From assembly GCA_030407315.1 (NCBI GenBank), contig JALQPE010001836.1, positions 1 to 64,000 of the forward strand: a stretch of 64,000 nt of DNA, read 5' to 3'. Made by a program: the position numbers and the translations under genes. Source of the DNA: Asparagopsis taxiformis (taxonomy: Eukaryota > Rhodophyta > Florideophyceae > Bonnemaisoniales > Bonnemaisoniaceae). This document shows, in pieces, positions 1 to 10,278 of this stretch (positions are counted from its first letter, which is position 1; every line of letters begins with the position of its first letter). The notes beneath the pieces are model-generated. The model ran no database searches. It was given only the letters and a program-made list of their open reading frames with translations, and was not told the DNA's origin.

Positions 1-14
1 ATAGTTAAACTACA
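1..14 (+). repeat. 3' tail of a Copia-1 LTR (partial, window edge)
   Basis: The first 14 bases are identical to the last 14 bases of both Copia-1 LTRs (10696-10709 and 15750-15763). This suggests that another LTR of the same family ends here and continues outside the window. A 14-base match alone could be chance, so the call is tentative. Confidence 0.5.
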
Positions 15-833
15 ATTTCTGGTGTTGGCATATGAGAATATATGGAAATCGCATGGGAATTTTTGTGGCGCGTTTTGCTCAGCAGGCGGTGCCAGTACGG
101 AGCCGAGTTTTGGCATACGTACGCCTGGGGGGAACTGGGTTACGATCTTACAGCGTAAATGTTAGGGCTAGAGAAGTAGAAGTTTTGCTCGAAAGTTTAA
201 TTGTGTGACGTAACCGCCTCGCTCCGAGTAACGCGCTGTGGTAAAAGACAGTTGTCCCCGAATCGAGATCCTGAGATATGCTGCTGCACTGCGCGAGATT
301 TTGCGCTCAAATCTCGTATGGCTGTCGTTCGATGAAGTAACATGCGAACGCCAAAGACAGATGAAAAGCTGCGGCCTCAGCTTAGCTGCAAGCAATTAAT
401 CAATTACGCATCTGCGATCAATTTGGAATCCTTTGCAAATCGTACCGTTGCTCTGTATATTCTGGCTAGTGCTTTTACAGCAGTGCAGTAATAATCGAAA
501 TGAGATCAAGGTAATGTTTCGGTGTTGCGACGAGTTTCACAGCACCAAGTTAAATACACCATTACATAACATTTTAGGATCTCGATTCGGGGACAACTGT
601 CTTTTACCACAGCGCGTTACTAGGAGCGAGGCGGTTACGTCACACAATTAAACTTTCGAGCAAAACTTCTACTTCTCTAGCCCTAACATTTACGCTGTAA
701 GATCGTAACCCAGTTCCCCCCAGGCTTACGTATGCCAAAACTCGGCTCCATACTGGCACCGCCTGCTGAGCAAAATGCACCACAAACATTTCCATGCAAT
801 TTCCATATATTCCCATATGCCAACACCAGAAAT
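15..833. mobile_element. Non-coding element with 258-bp terminal inverted repeats
   Basis: Positions 15-272 are the near-perfect inverted complement of 576-833. Both arms are 258 bp and differ at only a few scattered bases, most of them near the outer ends. The 303-bp centre (273-575) carries no convincing reading frame; the small ORFs here lie within the arms or the centre. The shape fits a foldback or long-TIR MITE-like element, or an inverted duplication. I see no target-site duplication: the left flank is the putative LTR tail, the right flank is unrelated. Confidence 0.7.
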
Positions 834-1395
834 CGTCTAATGCATCTCAAGCTAGCGGTGAATGATAGAATTGTGGCAGATATGCCAACATGCCATGATA
901 TTTGTCTCTATTGGTAGGCTAACATTCACCTCAGCCATTTTTTGTCGTACAGTAGAAGACAGTCTACCCTGGGGATACGCTCCTGGCAACTCCGGAGTGG
1001 CCAACCAGCTCTACTCCTTTCATCTCGGTGAAACGTGAAGCGTTTGTATTGGAAGGAAAACGCCGATAAGGTGTTTCCAAGTGACTACATCAGTATAATC
1101 TGGGGCTTTGGGTCGAATTAGTGGAACAGTCCATGGTGTCATCTTCCTCAAAGAGATGTATTCCTTTTAACATTTCGCCAACACTCGCGCCGCTCTTGTG
1201 TGACTTTAGCACTGTCAAAATCAGCATGCTGCAACACCATGCAGAGGCGGTTTGATGCTCTGATATCCAATAGCAATGCCAAAGAGCTGGAATTGACGGA
1301 CAAACTGGCTTTCGGTGAGTCTTGATAACTCTCGGGGACAACCAAGAAACTCTACTACTGCATGAACACTTTTGTCCCACCAAGCTTTCGTCAAT
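834..1395. other. Intergenic region upstream of gene 1
   Basis: No supported gene. Short ORFs on both strands have no family features. It presumably holds the promoter of the damaged gene 1; I see no clear core promoter motif. Confidence 0.4.
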
Positions 1396-2654
1396 ATGGA
1401 TGTTCCACTAGACGTGACCCCCAATACCTCTTTCAACACAGTCCAATTCCAGAGGGAATACATCAATGTCATAGTCACCTCTATTATCGTTACCTTCATT
1501 CTCACCAATATCGGCTCAATCGTCTCCAAAATCATGCTCTTATCGCCGCTCACGTCATTCCCATTCAACTCTTTCCGCCGCTTCATTCTCTACGAAACCA
1601 TACACGACCCTGTCCAGATGTTCAACTGGCTGCGAGGAAAGTACAAGCTTGACAACAAGCACTGGCAATACAACGGTCTTCCAGCCAAGCCAAAATATCT
1701 GCTCTTTCCTCTCTCTGCTCGGGCATTACTGATCGCGGCCTCAGTGGTCTCCATTGCGATCACGGTTCCCACGCAACGAGTTCTACCTGGATGCAATGGT
1801 CGTGATTTCCGTCCCTCATTCAACATTTCCAATGGGCGGTTCCTCGCATTGGATTTATTTTGCCGCAATATGCCCCTGAAGAGTGAGGTGGGTGTAGCGA
1901 AGTCCAGAGTGGAAGCATGTTTCTTTATCTCACAAAAGCCCACAGCGTTCAACTCTACGGCGGTTGTTGTGCGTGTTGCGTTACATAAGGACGGCGTTGT
2001 GCGATGGGATCTCGAAACAAACGAGGTTTTGAATGGCTTCCAATTTTATTTCATCTGGACGCAAATCTCTGGTCAAGCGTTCAATTCATTCGCACATCTG
2101 TCGATATCAGCCGATCAGATGCTAGATGTCGTCATGGAGGCGCTTGCGGCGGATGGGCATGAGTGTAAACGCGGCGACATCCAACGCACGGGGGAGACGG
2201 ATAAGGTGTTTCATGGCGCTTCCATGCTTGCAACTGGTTGTGTTGTGGCGGACATAGCAACCACTACTCTTCGCATGCAGTCGTTCATCATGACTTCTTT
2301 GATTATGGAAAGAGTGGAGGAACGGCAAGTGAGATATGATATTTCGACAGGGAGGAACACGACGGCGTGTCCGATCGATGTAGTCGTACAACAGCCGTAT
2401 GTGAACATACTGCCGTTGTTGGTGTTGTTAGTTGTAACTTTTGTGTTGAATATGTGTTCACGGTGATTTCGTTACGGCATGGTAGCGTTGTGGAGAGTTA
2501 TTTTCATGTGATGAAGGAAGTGTTCGGATACGATTGTATGTCCAACCCGCTGGAAGAATCGTTGGGGGCTGTGAACGACCGCAACGAAGTCTATCTGGCC
2601 GATTCCATTCGCGAATACAACGGACCTGGCGAGATGTTGGACTTGATGAGTTGA
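1396..2654 (+). pseudogene. Six-Cys three-TM membrane protein, gene 1 (frameshifted)
   Basis: Member of the unrecognised family found throughout the window. The ATG at 1396 gives the family N-terminus (DVTPNTSFNTVQF). The frame runs through TM1, the basic loop, TM2, the exposed domain with six cysteines, and the CPIDVVVQQPYVNILPL motif into TM3. At about 2454-2455 one G is missing relative to the paralogues, and the frame stops at 2464. The remaining family C-terminus (ESYFHVMKEVFGYDCMSNP) continues in another frame to a stop at 2652. Everything else is intact, so the loss looks recent, or this could be a sequencing error. There is no run of bases that would suggest programmed frameshifting. 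It lies tail-to-tail with gene 2. Confidence 0.8.
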
Positions 2655-3186
2655 GAATTTGTTATACGCCGTTGTAATTAATTGCACGGAGAGTAGCTGC
2701 AGAAATTGGGCATTTCAAACGAACTAACGTAATTTGAAATTAAGAAACACTGCCCTGGGGAGAGGCATATCGGCAACACGTGGCTCCCGAAGGGCACAAA
2801 CCAGGAATGCATATGATCGGGGACCATACCACTTGTTGAATTGTTATTGTACAATATGTCGTTCTAGTGAGTGTAATTGGTTTGTTGAAGATTGGTGAAG
2901 GCCAAGCTGGTGTGGACAAGTGCAAGGACACCAAAGCGGATGGATGCTCTCCTCTTGGAATTACAAATTCAATTTATGAGGCCCAATTACTGCAATTGAC
3001 CTCGGAAAAGTTTCATAACTGATTCAGCTTTTCATATACAAACTTCGAACGGTTACCCGGCAACACCCCAAATACTGTACTGTAGACGCTACAGTAGCTT
3101 TCTCTTTGCGAAGCAATACCCATATAATATATACCGCTTCTATCTTCTTACTGCTCTGATATAGCAGAGCCATGAATTGAATGTTT
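2655..3186. other. Intergenic region between convergent genes 1 and 2
   Basis: 3' flanks of two convergent family genes. No supported ORF. It holds short palindromic stretches such as tactgtagacgctacagta near 3077 but nothing I can assign. Confidence 0.4.
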
Positions 3187-4503
3187 TCATAGCACTGCCT
3201 TACTGTCGCAAACTAAAGTCTCCTTGTCAAAGTCATCCACAATTTGATCGTCGTTAAATAACAAGTACCCAACATGACCTTTCCCATCACGCAAAACTTG
3301 GCGTAGTGGCAGAGAATCCACTTGTTCTCGTTTATCATCTGGTTCTTCCAGTGGAGTGGATGCATAATCGCGGTGGAAAATCTTCTTCACAATGCGATAG
3401 GAACCGTCTACTATATTCCCATATCTCGATATAATCACGCTCACAGAAACGTTGATAACAGCGATCACGACCAAGAATATCGACAGCGGAACAAGGTTCA
3501 CCAAAGGTCGATTCACGACTACATCTATTGGGCAGTCCATGGTGGTACCTACCATCCCTATTCCGTCAATTGCTCTAAATTGACGTCCGGGGACTTTTTC
3601 CATAGTGATCGAAGAAATGAAGAAATTGTTCAAATCATCGCCAACTTCCGATGGAATCGCGTCGCAATCATCACCTAAATCCACGAAGGACTTGCGCGGA
3701 CCGTATTTGAAATGTTGTACTTCACAATTCTTTCCAAGCGCCGCAAGTCCCGCCAACAATACATCCATGATTTGCCTAGTAGATAATGAACTGTATGGTA
3801 TCGAACGCATAGACTTTCCTGACGCCTGCTTCCATTCCAGGAAGTGCTTGAAATTAGTCGTGAAACCCTTCCCATTCATGGTCCAAATAATCAAATCCGA
3901 ATCTTTCTCGATGAATGAATTCAGTAGCACAGAATTAAACCTTCTGTCTTCGAAGATATCCCGAAAGCTGCATTTCTTCAATGTAGATGTCACAGAGCCA
4001 AGTCGACTCACCATCGGTATTCCTACGCAGGGTGGCAACGGCTCTCTACTGATCCGAGCCTGCGATACATTCAGTATCGGTCGGAAGTCACCGTTCTCAC
4101 ATCCAGATAACACGTTCTCCGTTGGAATCGAAATGGCAATCGACGCAATCGATGCCACGAACAGGAATAGCCGAGCTAATAGAGGAACGATCAAGAACTT
4201 GAATTTCGCTTTCTGTTTGTTTCTTTTCCAGTGTTTTTCATGGAAGCTGTAGTCGCCAAACCACCATTTGAAGAGGCGAAGCGGGTCGTCACTGTTTAAG
4301 AAAACCACGAAGCGACGGCAAGCACTGAAGGAGAAGCTTTGGCGAGGTGAGATTTGGATGATTTTGGAGATAATTGATGCAATGTTATGAACGATGAGGG
4401 CGACGATTATAGATGAAACTATAACATTGAGCGCCTCACTTTCAAACTGCAAAGTGTTGAATGAGAAGTCAGGGGTGACGTCCAAAATCTGAGTGTTGTT
4501 CAT
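3187..4503 (-). CDS. Six-Cys three-TM membrane protein, gene 2 (subtype B)
   Basis: 438 codons, uninterrupted. Family unrecognised. Predicted layout: short N-terminus, TM1 at about residues 25-50, a basic loop rich in Lys/Arg (about 52-102), TM2 at about 103-125, a ~200-residue exposed domain, TM3 at about 330-355, then a polar tail. The positive-inside rule puts the basic loop and the C-terminus in the cytosol, so the six-Cys domain would face outside or the lumen. The six cysteines occupy the family positions: GCENGDF, PPC, KCSF, KNC, DDC and DCPIDVVV. Subtype B marks are NRPLVNLVPL before TM3 and a GHVGYL motif in the tail. The first ~165 residues are nearly identical to gene 4, while the centre is very different. 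It is divergent from gene 3 and convergent with gene 1. Function unknown. Confidence 0.85.
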   Translation of the reverse strand: MNNTQILDVTPDFSFNTLQFESEALNVIVSSIIVALIVHNIASIISKIIQISPRQSFSFSACRRFVVFLNSDDPLRLFKWWFGDYSFHEKHWKRNKQKAKFKFLIVPLLARLFLFVASIASIAISIPTENVLSGCENGDFRPILNVSQARISREPLPPCVGIPMVSRLGSVTSTLKKCSFRDIFEDRRFNSVLLNSFIEKDSDLIIWTMNGKGFTTNFKHFLEWKQASGKSMRSIPYSSLSTRQIMDVLLAGLAALGKNCEVQHFKYGPRKSFVDLGDDCDAIPSEVGDDLNNFFISSITMEKVPGRQFRAIDGIGMVGTTMDCPIDVVVNRPLVNLVPLSIFLVVIAVINVSVSVIISRYGNIVDGSYRIVKKIFHRDYASTPLEEPDDKREQVDSLPLRQVLRDGKGHVGYLLFNDDQIVDDFDKETLVCDSKAVL

Positions 4504-5204
4504 TTCGAAGTCGGAAGGGTTTGACGTCTAGCTTGGCGTTTCCTGTGCTAGCTGTTGAAGTCATTGCAGTAAAAATAAGCTCTGTAAAGGCATAGATCAC
4601 GCTACCAAAACAAATTCTACGCGTCTCCAAACTGTGAGTCGCCTACGTTGTCACTTTGTGATTGAGAAGCATTTGTCAATCCTGCAGGTAAAAATAAGTT
4701 ACTGTACAACTGAAGCATGTACAATAGTTTATTGGCTTCCAATAGTAAGAGGCTGATGACTTACTTTTTTATTCGGAGTTCCTCTTCCCAGGTAAGGTAC
4801 TTCGACACTTCAGACTGAAAATTTTAATGTAAAATTTGGAACGAATACAGCTGTATGATCTCTTGGATCAATTTGTTCAGAGTCCCCCTCCCGTTCAAAT
4901 CTCTCATCGCTCGAACTTCTTTCATACTTGTTTATGAAGCACTTCCGTACAGACTGAACAGAGAATCTCACACTACGCAAATGTAGAATATTACACCTAG
5001 CATTGTTGATGTATATTCGAGATAAAACAGAAAACATAAACGCTTAACCGATTGGAGTCGAACAATATCGCTACTCCAATAAACATCCAAATAACCATCA
5101 ACTCCACTTCCATGACTTGAAACGCCAACCCACCACGGATATCAATAAGAAAAACCTAAAGATTGCAATAACCCAACTATCCTTTCAGCCCATCACCTCA
5201 CACC
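4504..5204. promoter_or_regulatory. Shared divergent upstream region of genes 2 and 3
   Basis: 701 bp between the start codons of two head-to-head family genes, so it must hold both promoters. No TATA-like or other motif stands out. The small minus-strand ORF at 4810-5037 has no family features. Gene 3 starts in a good context (cacaccATGaa). Confidence 0.5.
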
Positions 5205-6500
5205 ATGAATTTCACACTAGACGTCACTCCCAATTTCTCCTTCAACACCGTTCAGTTCCAATCGGAAGTCGCCAATGTCATTGTGACTTCGCTTCTCATC
5301 ACATTCATCCTCAGCAACATCGGCTCCATTGTCTCCAAAATCACTCTGCGCGTACCGCTTACAACGTTTCCCTTTGATTCCTTCCGCCGCTTCGTCATCT
5401 TCGAAACAACCAATAACCCTTTTCGACTACTTAACTGGCTGATCGGGAAGAGGTTTCGCAAGAAAGAATGGCAACCAAACAGTGTCAAAACCAAGCCGAA
5501 ATACTTGCTCCTCCCTCTCTCGGCTCGTATGGTACTCATTGTCGCTACAGTTGCCTCAATTGCAATCTCGATTCCCACTCAGCGAGTTCTGTCCGGATGT
5601 GAAAATGGGGACTTTCGACTCATGCTAAACATATCAAGGGGAGAGATATTCGGGAGTGAAGCTTTTCGATGTCAGAACGCGCTTCTCACTAGTCGCTTGG
5701 GACTTGTGGTATCAAGCCTGGAATACTGCTCGTTCCTGCAACAGTCAAGGACGTTGTTCAATTCGTCGACAATTGTAGCTCGTGTTCGTTTTCTAGCAGA
5801 TGGGGTCGTAGCCTGGGAATTTGAGACACAGGAAATGTTAATTGGATATGTGATATTCATGCATTGGACCCGGGATTCTGGACGAACCCTCAATTCATTG
5901 TTCAATGAGACCATTTCTCCAGAGCAGGTTATCGATGCCTTGGTAGAAACTGTTGTTCAACTTGGATTGCAGTGTGAACGCTCTGAAACCATACCTATGG
6001 AGACGACAGATGAAGTGGTTAGTGGCGCTTTCGTGTCATTAAGGGGCTGCCAGATGGAAGCATCAGCACTTGCTTTTCGGGCACATTTGCTCATCTCTTC
6101 GTCCTTGAGCCTAGAGAGGGTAGAAGAGCCGCAAGCGAGACATGATATATCCACGGGACAGAAGACGACAGCATGCCCGATAGATGTCGCAGTACAGCAG
6201 CCATATGTGAATATACTGCCGCTAGTGGTGTTACTGGTGGCGATATTCATAGTGAATTTGATGTTCACGGTGATCACCGCGCGATATGGCGGTGTGCTAG
6301 AGAATTACTTCCATGTTGTGAAGGAGTTGTTCGGATATGATTGTATGTCGAATCCGCTGGAGGAATCTCTGGGCGCTGCGAATGAGTGCGACGAGCTGGC
6401 GTGGTCGGAAAGCGGAGATGCAAACATACAAGCGAGCGGCAAATTTAAGGCGCGCCATGGTGCTGCTGGGCCAAATTCGTTTACAGTTGAAATTAAATAG
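5205..6500 (+). CDS. Six-Cys three-TM membrane protein, gene 3 (subtype A)
   Basis: 431 codons. Same architecture as gene 2. It starts MNFTLDVTPNFSFNTVQF, has TM1 near residues 24-46, a basic loop, TM2 near 100-125 and the six-Cys domain (GCENGDF, RCQN, YCSF, QCER, GCQM, ACPIDV). TM3 follows QQPYVNILPL and is followed by the conserved CMSNPLEE motif. Subtype A marks are QQPYVNILPL and the RHDISTGQKTTACPID stretch. The last ~17 codons (from 6450) are the first bases of the tandem unit that is repeated at 36799 and 61610. The tail therefore crosses the array boundary, and it lacks the GHVGYL segment of genes 2, 4 and 5. It may be a chimeric C-terminus. Function unknown. Confidence 0.85.
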   Translation: MNFTLDVTPNFSFNTVQFQSEVANVIVTSLLITFILSNIGSIVSKITLRVPLTTFPFDSFRRFVIFETTNNPFRLLNWLIGKRFRKKEWQPNSVKTKPKYLLLPLSARMVLIVATVASIAISIPTQRVLSGCENGDFRLMLNISRGEIFGSEAFRCQNALLTSRLGLVVSSLEYCSFLQQSRTLFNSSTIVARVRFLADGVVAWEFETQEMLIGYVIFMHWTRDSGRTLNSLFNETISPEQVIDALVETVVQLGLQCERSETIPMETTDEVVSGAFVSLRGCQMEASALAFRAHLLISSSLSLERVEEPQARHDISTGQKTTACPIDVAVQQPYVNILPLVVLLVAIFIVNLMFTVITARYGGVLENYFHVVKELFGYDCMSNPLEESLGAANECDELAWSESGDANIQASGKFKARHGAAGPNSFTVEIK

Positions 6501-6748
6501 GAATCTAAAATAATTAAATCAACCCAAAAGTAATTAGGCCCATACAGTTATATCACAACAAGGCCGTTGCGATAAAAGCCAATGATCTATACAGACTCGG
6601 CGTCAAGTCTGCTGCAAGAAAGCTTATGGTACTCAGGTTATCCTTCTCGACCCGTCCTCTCCGCGCCGTCACAGCCGCATCGCGCACATCTGCGTCCAAA
6701 GCGCGATGAGCGTTCTTCAGTCAGCATTGAGATGTGAAGCTGATCGCC

Positions 6749-8050
6749 TCAATAGCTTTGGCGTACACTGCTGCACACCAGAGTATCCTTGTCAAAGTCA
6801 TCTACAACTTGATCACTATGTTGTACCAGAAACCCAACATGCCCTTTCCTATCACGTATTACCCGACACAGCGGCAGAGAGTCTACTTGCTCCGTAATAT
6901 CACACGGTTCCTCGAGCGGGTTGGACGTGCAGTCACGGTCGAATACTTCCTTCACAACATGATGAGAACTGTCGACTATATTCCCATATCTTGAAATGAA
7001 CGCGCTGACAGCTACATTGATAATGACGATCAAGACCAGGAATATCGACAGCGGAACAAGATTCACTAGCGGTCTGTTCACAACGACATCTATTGGACAT
7101 TCCAATGTAACGTCGTCACCTAAATCCGAGGGGGTTCTCCTCTGGGGCTCTGGGACTTTTTCCATGACGATAGACGACAGGAGAAATGAGTTCAGGTTAT
7201 TGACAGTTTCACTCAGGACCAAATCACAGGCACTCAATGAGACGCCAGATACATCCTGAGACACTTCCACGTCACAGTTCACCCCCATCATAACTAGACC
7301 CTGCAAAAGCGTATTGATAACCTGCTCTGGTGTTATCAAATCGGGTATCACAGAGACCAGAGGGAAGCCATCCACCCGGGTCCAGTCTAATGTAATCCTG
7401 GAATTCTCTCTCGTGTCGCCAATGGTCAAGGACCATCCAAGGCTATTAATATCGGTGCTGGTTACGATAAAGGTTTGAGATGATCCCGCACTCACCTCGC
7501 GAGATTTTGAGGTACAATATTTGAACCTCGACGTAACAATCCCAAGCCGACTCACCATTGGTATTTCCACGCAGGGTGGCAACGGCTCTCTACTGATCCG
7601 AGCCTGCGATACATTCAGTATCGGTCGGAAGTCACCGTTCTCACATCCAGATAACACGTTCTCCGTTGGAATCGAAATGGCAATCGACGCAATCGATGCC
7701 ACGAACAGGAATAGCCGAGCTAGTAGAGGGACGACTAAGAACTTGAATTTCGCTTTCTGTTTGTTTCTTTTCCAGTGTTTTTCATGGAAGCTGTAGTCGC
7801 CAAACCACCATTTGAAGAGGCGAAGCGGGTCGTCACTGTTTAAGAAAACCACGAAGCGACGGCAAGCACTGAAGGAGAAGCTTTCGCGAGGTGAGATTTG
7901 GATGATTTTGGAGATTATTGATGCTGTGTTGTGAATAATCACGGAAACAAGCAGAGAAGACACGATGACGTTGAGCGCCTCACTTTCAAACTGCAAAGTG
8001 TTGAATGAGAAGTCAGGGGTGACGTCTAGACTGGTTGCTATGAAATCCAT
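6749..8050 (-). CDS. Six-Cys three-TM membrane protein, gene 4 unit A (subtype B)
   Basis: 433 codons. TM1 residues 26-50, basic loop 51-102 (HEKHWKRNKQKAKFK just before TM2), TM2 103-125, exposed domain 126-328, TM3 329-352, cytosolic tail with C374-T-S-N-P-L-E-E and KGHVGFL near 402. Cysteines of the exposed domain are at 136, 160, 179, 259, 275 and 318. The block PEQVINTLLQGL before C259 aligns with SPEQVLDGIMDAL of gene 5. One N-glycosylation sequon (NVS) is at 146. It forms a head-to-head pair with gene 5. It differs from the unit B copy in a few residues (V106 versus I, S126 versus T). Function unknown. Confidence 0.87.
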   Translation of the reverse strand: MDFIATSLDVTPDFSFNTLQFESEALNVIVSSLLVSVIIHNTASIISKIIQISPRESFSFSACRRFVVFLNSDDPLRLFKWWFGDYSFHEKHWKRNKQKAKFKFLVVPLLARLFLFVASIASIAISIPTENVLSGCENGDFRPILNVSQARISREPLPPCVEIPMVSRLGIVTSRFKYCTSKSREVSAGSSQTFIVTSTDINSLGWSLTIGDTRENSRITLDWTRVDGFPLVSVIPDLITPEQVINTLLQGLVMMGVNCDVEVSQDVSGVSLSACDLVLSETVNNLNSFLLSSIVMEKVPEPQRRTPSDLGDDVTLECPIDVVVNRPLVNLVPLSIFLVLIVIINVAVSAFISRYGNIVDSSHHVVKEVFDRDCTSNPLEEPCDITEQVDSLPLCRVIRDRKGHVGFLVQHSDQVVDDFDKDTLVCSSVRQSY

Positions 8051-8703
8051 TTGGCACTTGTAGAACTACTAGTACCGTGTTATCAACGCTGTCAAGCGGA
8101 TGGCGGCTTTTGCGCCAAGGACAAGTTCATGCGCAATTTTATACAAGTTCAAGGAGCAAACAAGCTGGCTTGCACGCTTCATGCGCAACTCGCTCACAAG
8201 AGATTAATACCAATCAGGCGTCGGAATCCGAGGCAAGTTCACTGTATACCTCTTCAATTGATAGGCTCAGCATCAACCACAGTGTCAAAAACTTGCACAG
8301 AATCGTATTGGCTGTCAAAGAAGTTCCACTGGGAATCATGCCCCTTTACATACATCCGGGCTGAACCTAGGTCATCTTGTTATACTATAAAGAATGTTGT
8401 GCCTGCACAGACACCAGAGGTGGCATGTCACTTAGTTACATGGATATCCCAACAGAGCGGAGCTGATAGGCTAGGGAAAAGGGATATAGATATATCCCAA
8501 CACATCTCGACGCAAACTTCTCCAGTCAAGTTACCCGTTTCATACACATGTATATGATGAATTTACTCACAAATGTCGTATGCATTCCTCCAGAGTTACA
8601 CAGCGCCGAAACAGACGTCTACTTGAATACTCCAACGTTGAACTTGAAATGTGTGCCCACCAGTGTGTGATAACTACAATCTCGACACCGCTCATCACTC
8701 GGC
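8051..8703. promoter_or_regulatory. Shared divergent upstream region of genes 4 and 5, unit A
   Basis: 653 bp between the two start codons. A TATAAAG is present near 8387 on the plus strand, about 315 bp before gene 5. The open frames here start next to the gene 4 ATG from TTG codons and look like chance. The region is almost identical in unit B but differs clearly in unit C. Confidence 0.5.
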
Positions 8704-10026
8704 ATGGACGTGACTGCAAGCAATTTTACCCAGGACGTCACTCCCAATTCGTCATTCAACACTATACAATTCCAATCTGAAACTGCAAACGTTATTGTCT
8801 CTTCAATTCTTGTCACTCTCATTCTCACAAACATCGGCTCCATCGTCTCCAAGGTCGTTCTCTGCTCACCCCTCACAACATTTCCCTTCCATTCCTTCCG
8901 CCGTTTCATCATCTTCGAAACCACCGATGACCCCTTTCGACTCCTCAACTGGATCCGTGGTAACAACAGGTATCGCGACAAGAGCTGGAAACGAAAACCC
9001 CACATGGTCAGACTGAAATATCTGCTGTTCCCTCTCTCTGCTCGTGTTCTGCTCATAGTTGCGTCAATAGTTTCCATTGCAATAACGATACCCACACAAC
9101 AAACTCTGTCCGGATGTGGAAAAGGAGACTTTCAACTCACGCTGGACGCATTATCTGGGCAATCACTTTTTGCCCTTCGTTGTCAAATTTTGCCATTGGC
9201 GAGTCGATTAGGCAGTGCGAAATCAACTCTGGAGTTTTGTTCTTTCAATGAAGCCAGAACTAGTTCGTTGAACTCTACAAATCCAATTGCTCGGGTGACG
9301 TTTCTCGAAGATGGTGGCCTGAGATGGGAGATTGAAGCACGAGAGAGGGTATTTGGTTTTCTTTATTTCCTTCAATGGAAACAAGTGTCTGGTCGGGTAT
9401 TCAATTCATTACCAAGTTTGTCAATATCGCCAGAGCAGGTACTTGATGGCATCATGGACGCACTGGGTGCCCTTGGATTCCAATGTAGACGTGGCGCAAC
9501 CATACCAATGGAAAAGACTGAAGGGGTGATTAGTGGAGCCTTCATGGCGTCGGATGGCTGCATCCTAGACCCGTTATTGAACATTACCCATGAGGTAAAT
9601 GGGATGCTCACCGGCTCATTGAAGTTGAAGAGAGTGCAAGAACAGCAACTGAGATACGATATCTCATCAGGGCAACAGTCTACGATTTGTCCGATTGATG
9701 TTGTGGTACAGCAGCCATTTGTGAATATACTACCATTGTTGGTGTTGCTGGCAGTGATATTTAGTCTCAATATGGTGTTCACTTGGATTACTGGAAAGCA
9801 TGGCGGTGTGCTGGAGAGTTATTTCCATGTTGTGAAGGAGTTGTTCGGACGTGATTGTATGTCGAATCCACTAGAGGAATCTGATGGCGCTGTGAATGAA
9901 GGCGATAAACTTACGTTGATGACCATTGCGCGAGGCGACAGAGGGCACGTCGGATATCTGAGAAGAAATGGTGATGTCACGATCACCAACTCTGAATTGG
10001 ACAATCTTCACAGAGAATTTCATTAG
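8704..10026 (+). CDS. Six-Cys three-TM membrane protein, gene 5 unit A (subtype A)
   Basis: 440 codons. The N-terminus MDVTASNFTQDVTPNSSFNT carries possible N-glycosylation sequons (NFT, NSS). TM1 about 28-52, basic loop 64-105 with KSWKRKP, TM2 106-128, exposed domain 129-338, TM3 339-362, tail with C385-M-S-N-P-L-E-E and RGHVGYL near 419. The exposed cysteines at 138, 160, 179, 261, 286 and 329 match the gene 4 spacing closely, although the surrounding residues are mostly different. A shared disulfide-bonded fold is therefore likely. It forms a divergent pair with gene 4. Copy B has an identical protein. Function unknown. Confidence 0.87.
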   Translation: MDVTASNFTQDVTPNSSFNTIQFQSETANVIVSSILVTLILTNIGSIVSKVVLCSPLTTFPFHSFRRFIIFETTDDPFRLLNWIRGNNRYRDKSWKRKPHMVRLKYLLFPLSARVLLIVASIVSIAITIPTQQTLSGCGKGDFQLTLDALSGQSLFALRCQILPLASRLGSAKSTLEFCSFNEARTSSLNSTNPIARVTFLEDGGLRWEIEARERVFGFLYFLQWKQVSGRVFNSLPSLSISPEQVLDGIMDALGALGFQCRRGATIPMEKTEGVISGAFMASDGCILDPLLNITHEVNGMLTGSLKLKRVQEQQLRYDISSGQQSTICPIDVVVQQPFVNILPLLVLLAVIFSLNMVFTWITGKHGGVLESYFHVVKELFGRDCMSNPLEESDGAVNEGDKLTLMTIARGDRGHVGYLRRNGDVTITNSELDNLHREFH

Positions 10027-10061
10027 TATGGTAGAAATCTTGGATTGGACCACTTGGCATA

Positions 10062-10067
10062 AATAAA
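10062..10067 (+). terminator. Possible polyadenylation signal of gene 5, unit A
   Basis: AATAAA 36 bp after the gene 5 stop codon. The position suits a eukaryotic polyadenylation signal, but the motif is common in AT-rich DNA. Confidence 0.35.
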
Positions 10068-10278
10068 TTGCATGAAGTGGGGCATTAATGACTATTATTG
10101 GTCCATCTGTTCAAATTAAAACCTATATCAATGAGCATCTATCAATCAGTGTCAAGGACCATCATACGTGTACACGTGACAGATAGGAATTACATTTAAA
10201 CATAACCTCGAGACACCGACGACGTCTCAGGGTAAGAACTTCACCTAAACAGGTTATAGGCCCAGTCGCTACCCAGAC

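Noticed and set aside
6582..6740. ~50-codon ORF between genes 3 and 4
   Set aside because: No motif or conservation beyond the duplicated unit; could not be supported as a gene.
8051..8557. 168-codon plus-strand ORF between genes 4 and 5
   Set aside because: It starts from TTG next to the gene 4 start, has no family features, and in unit C it is shortened and altered. It lies in the shared promoter.
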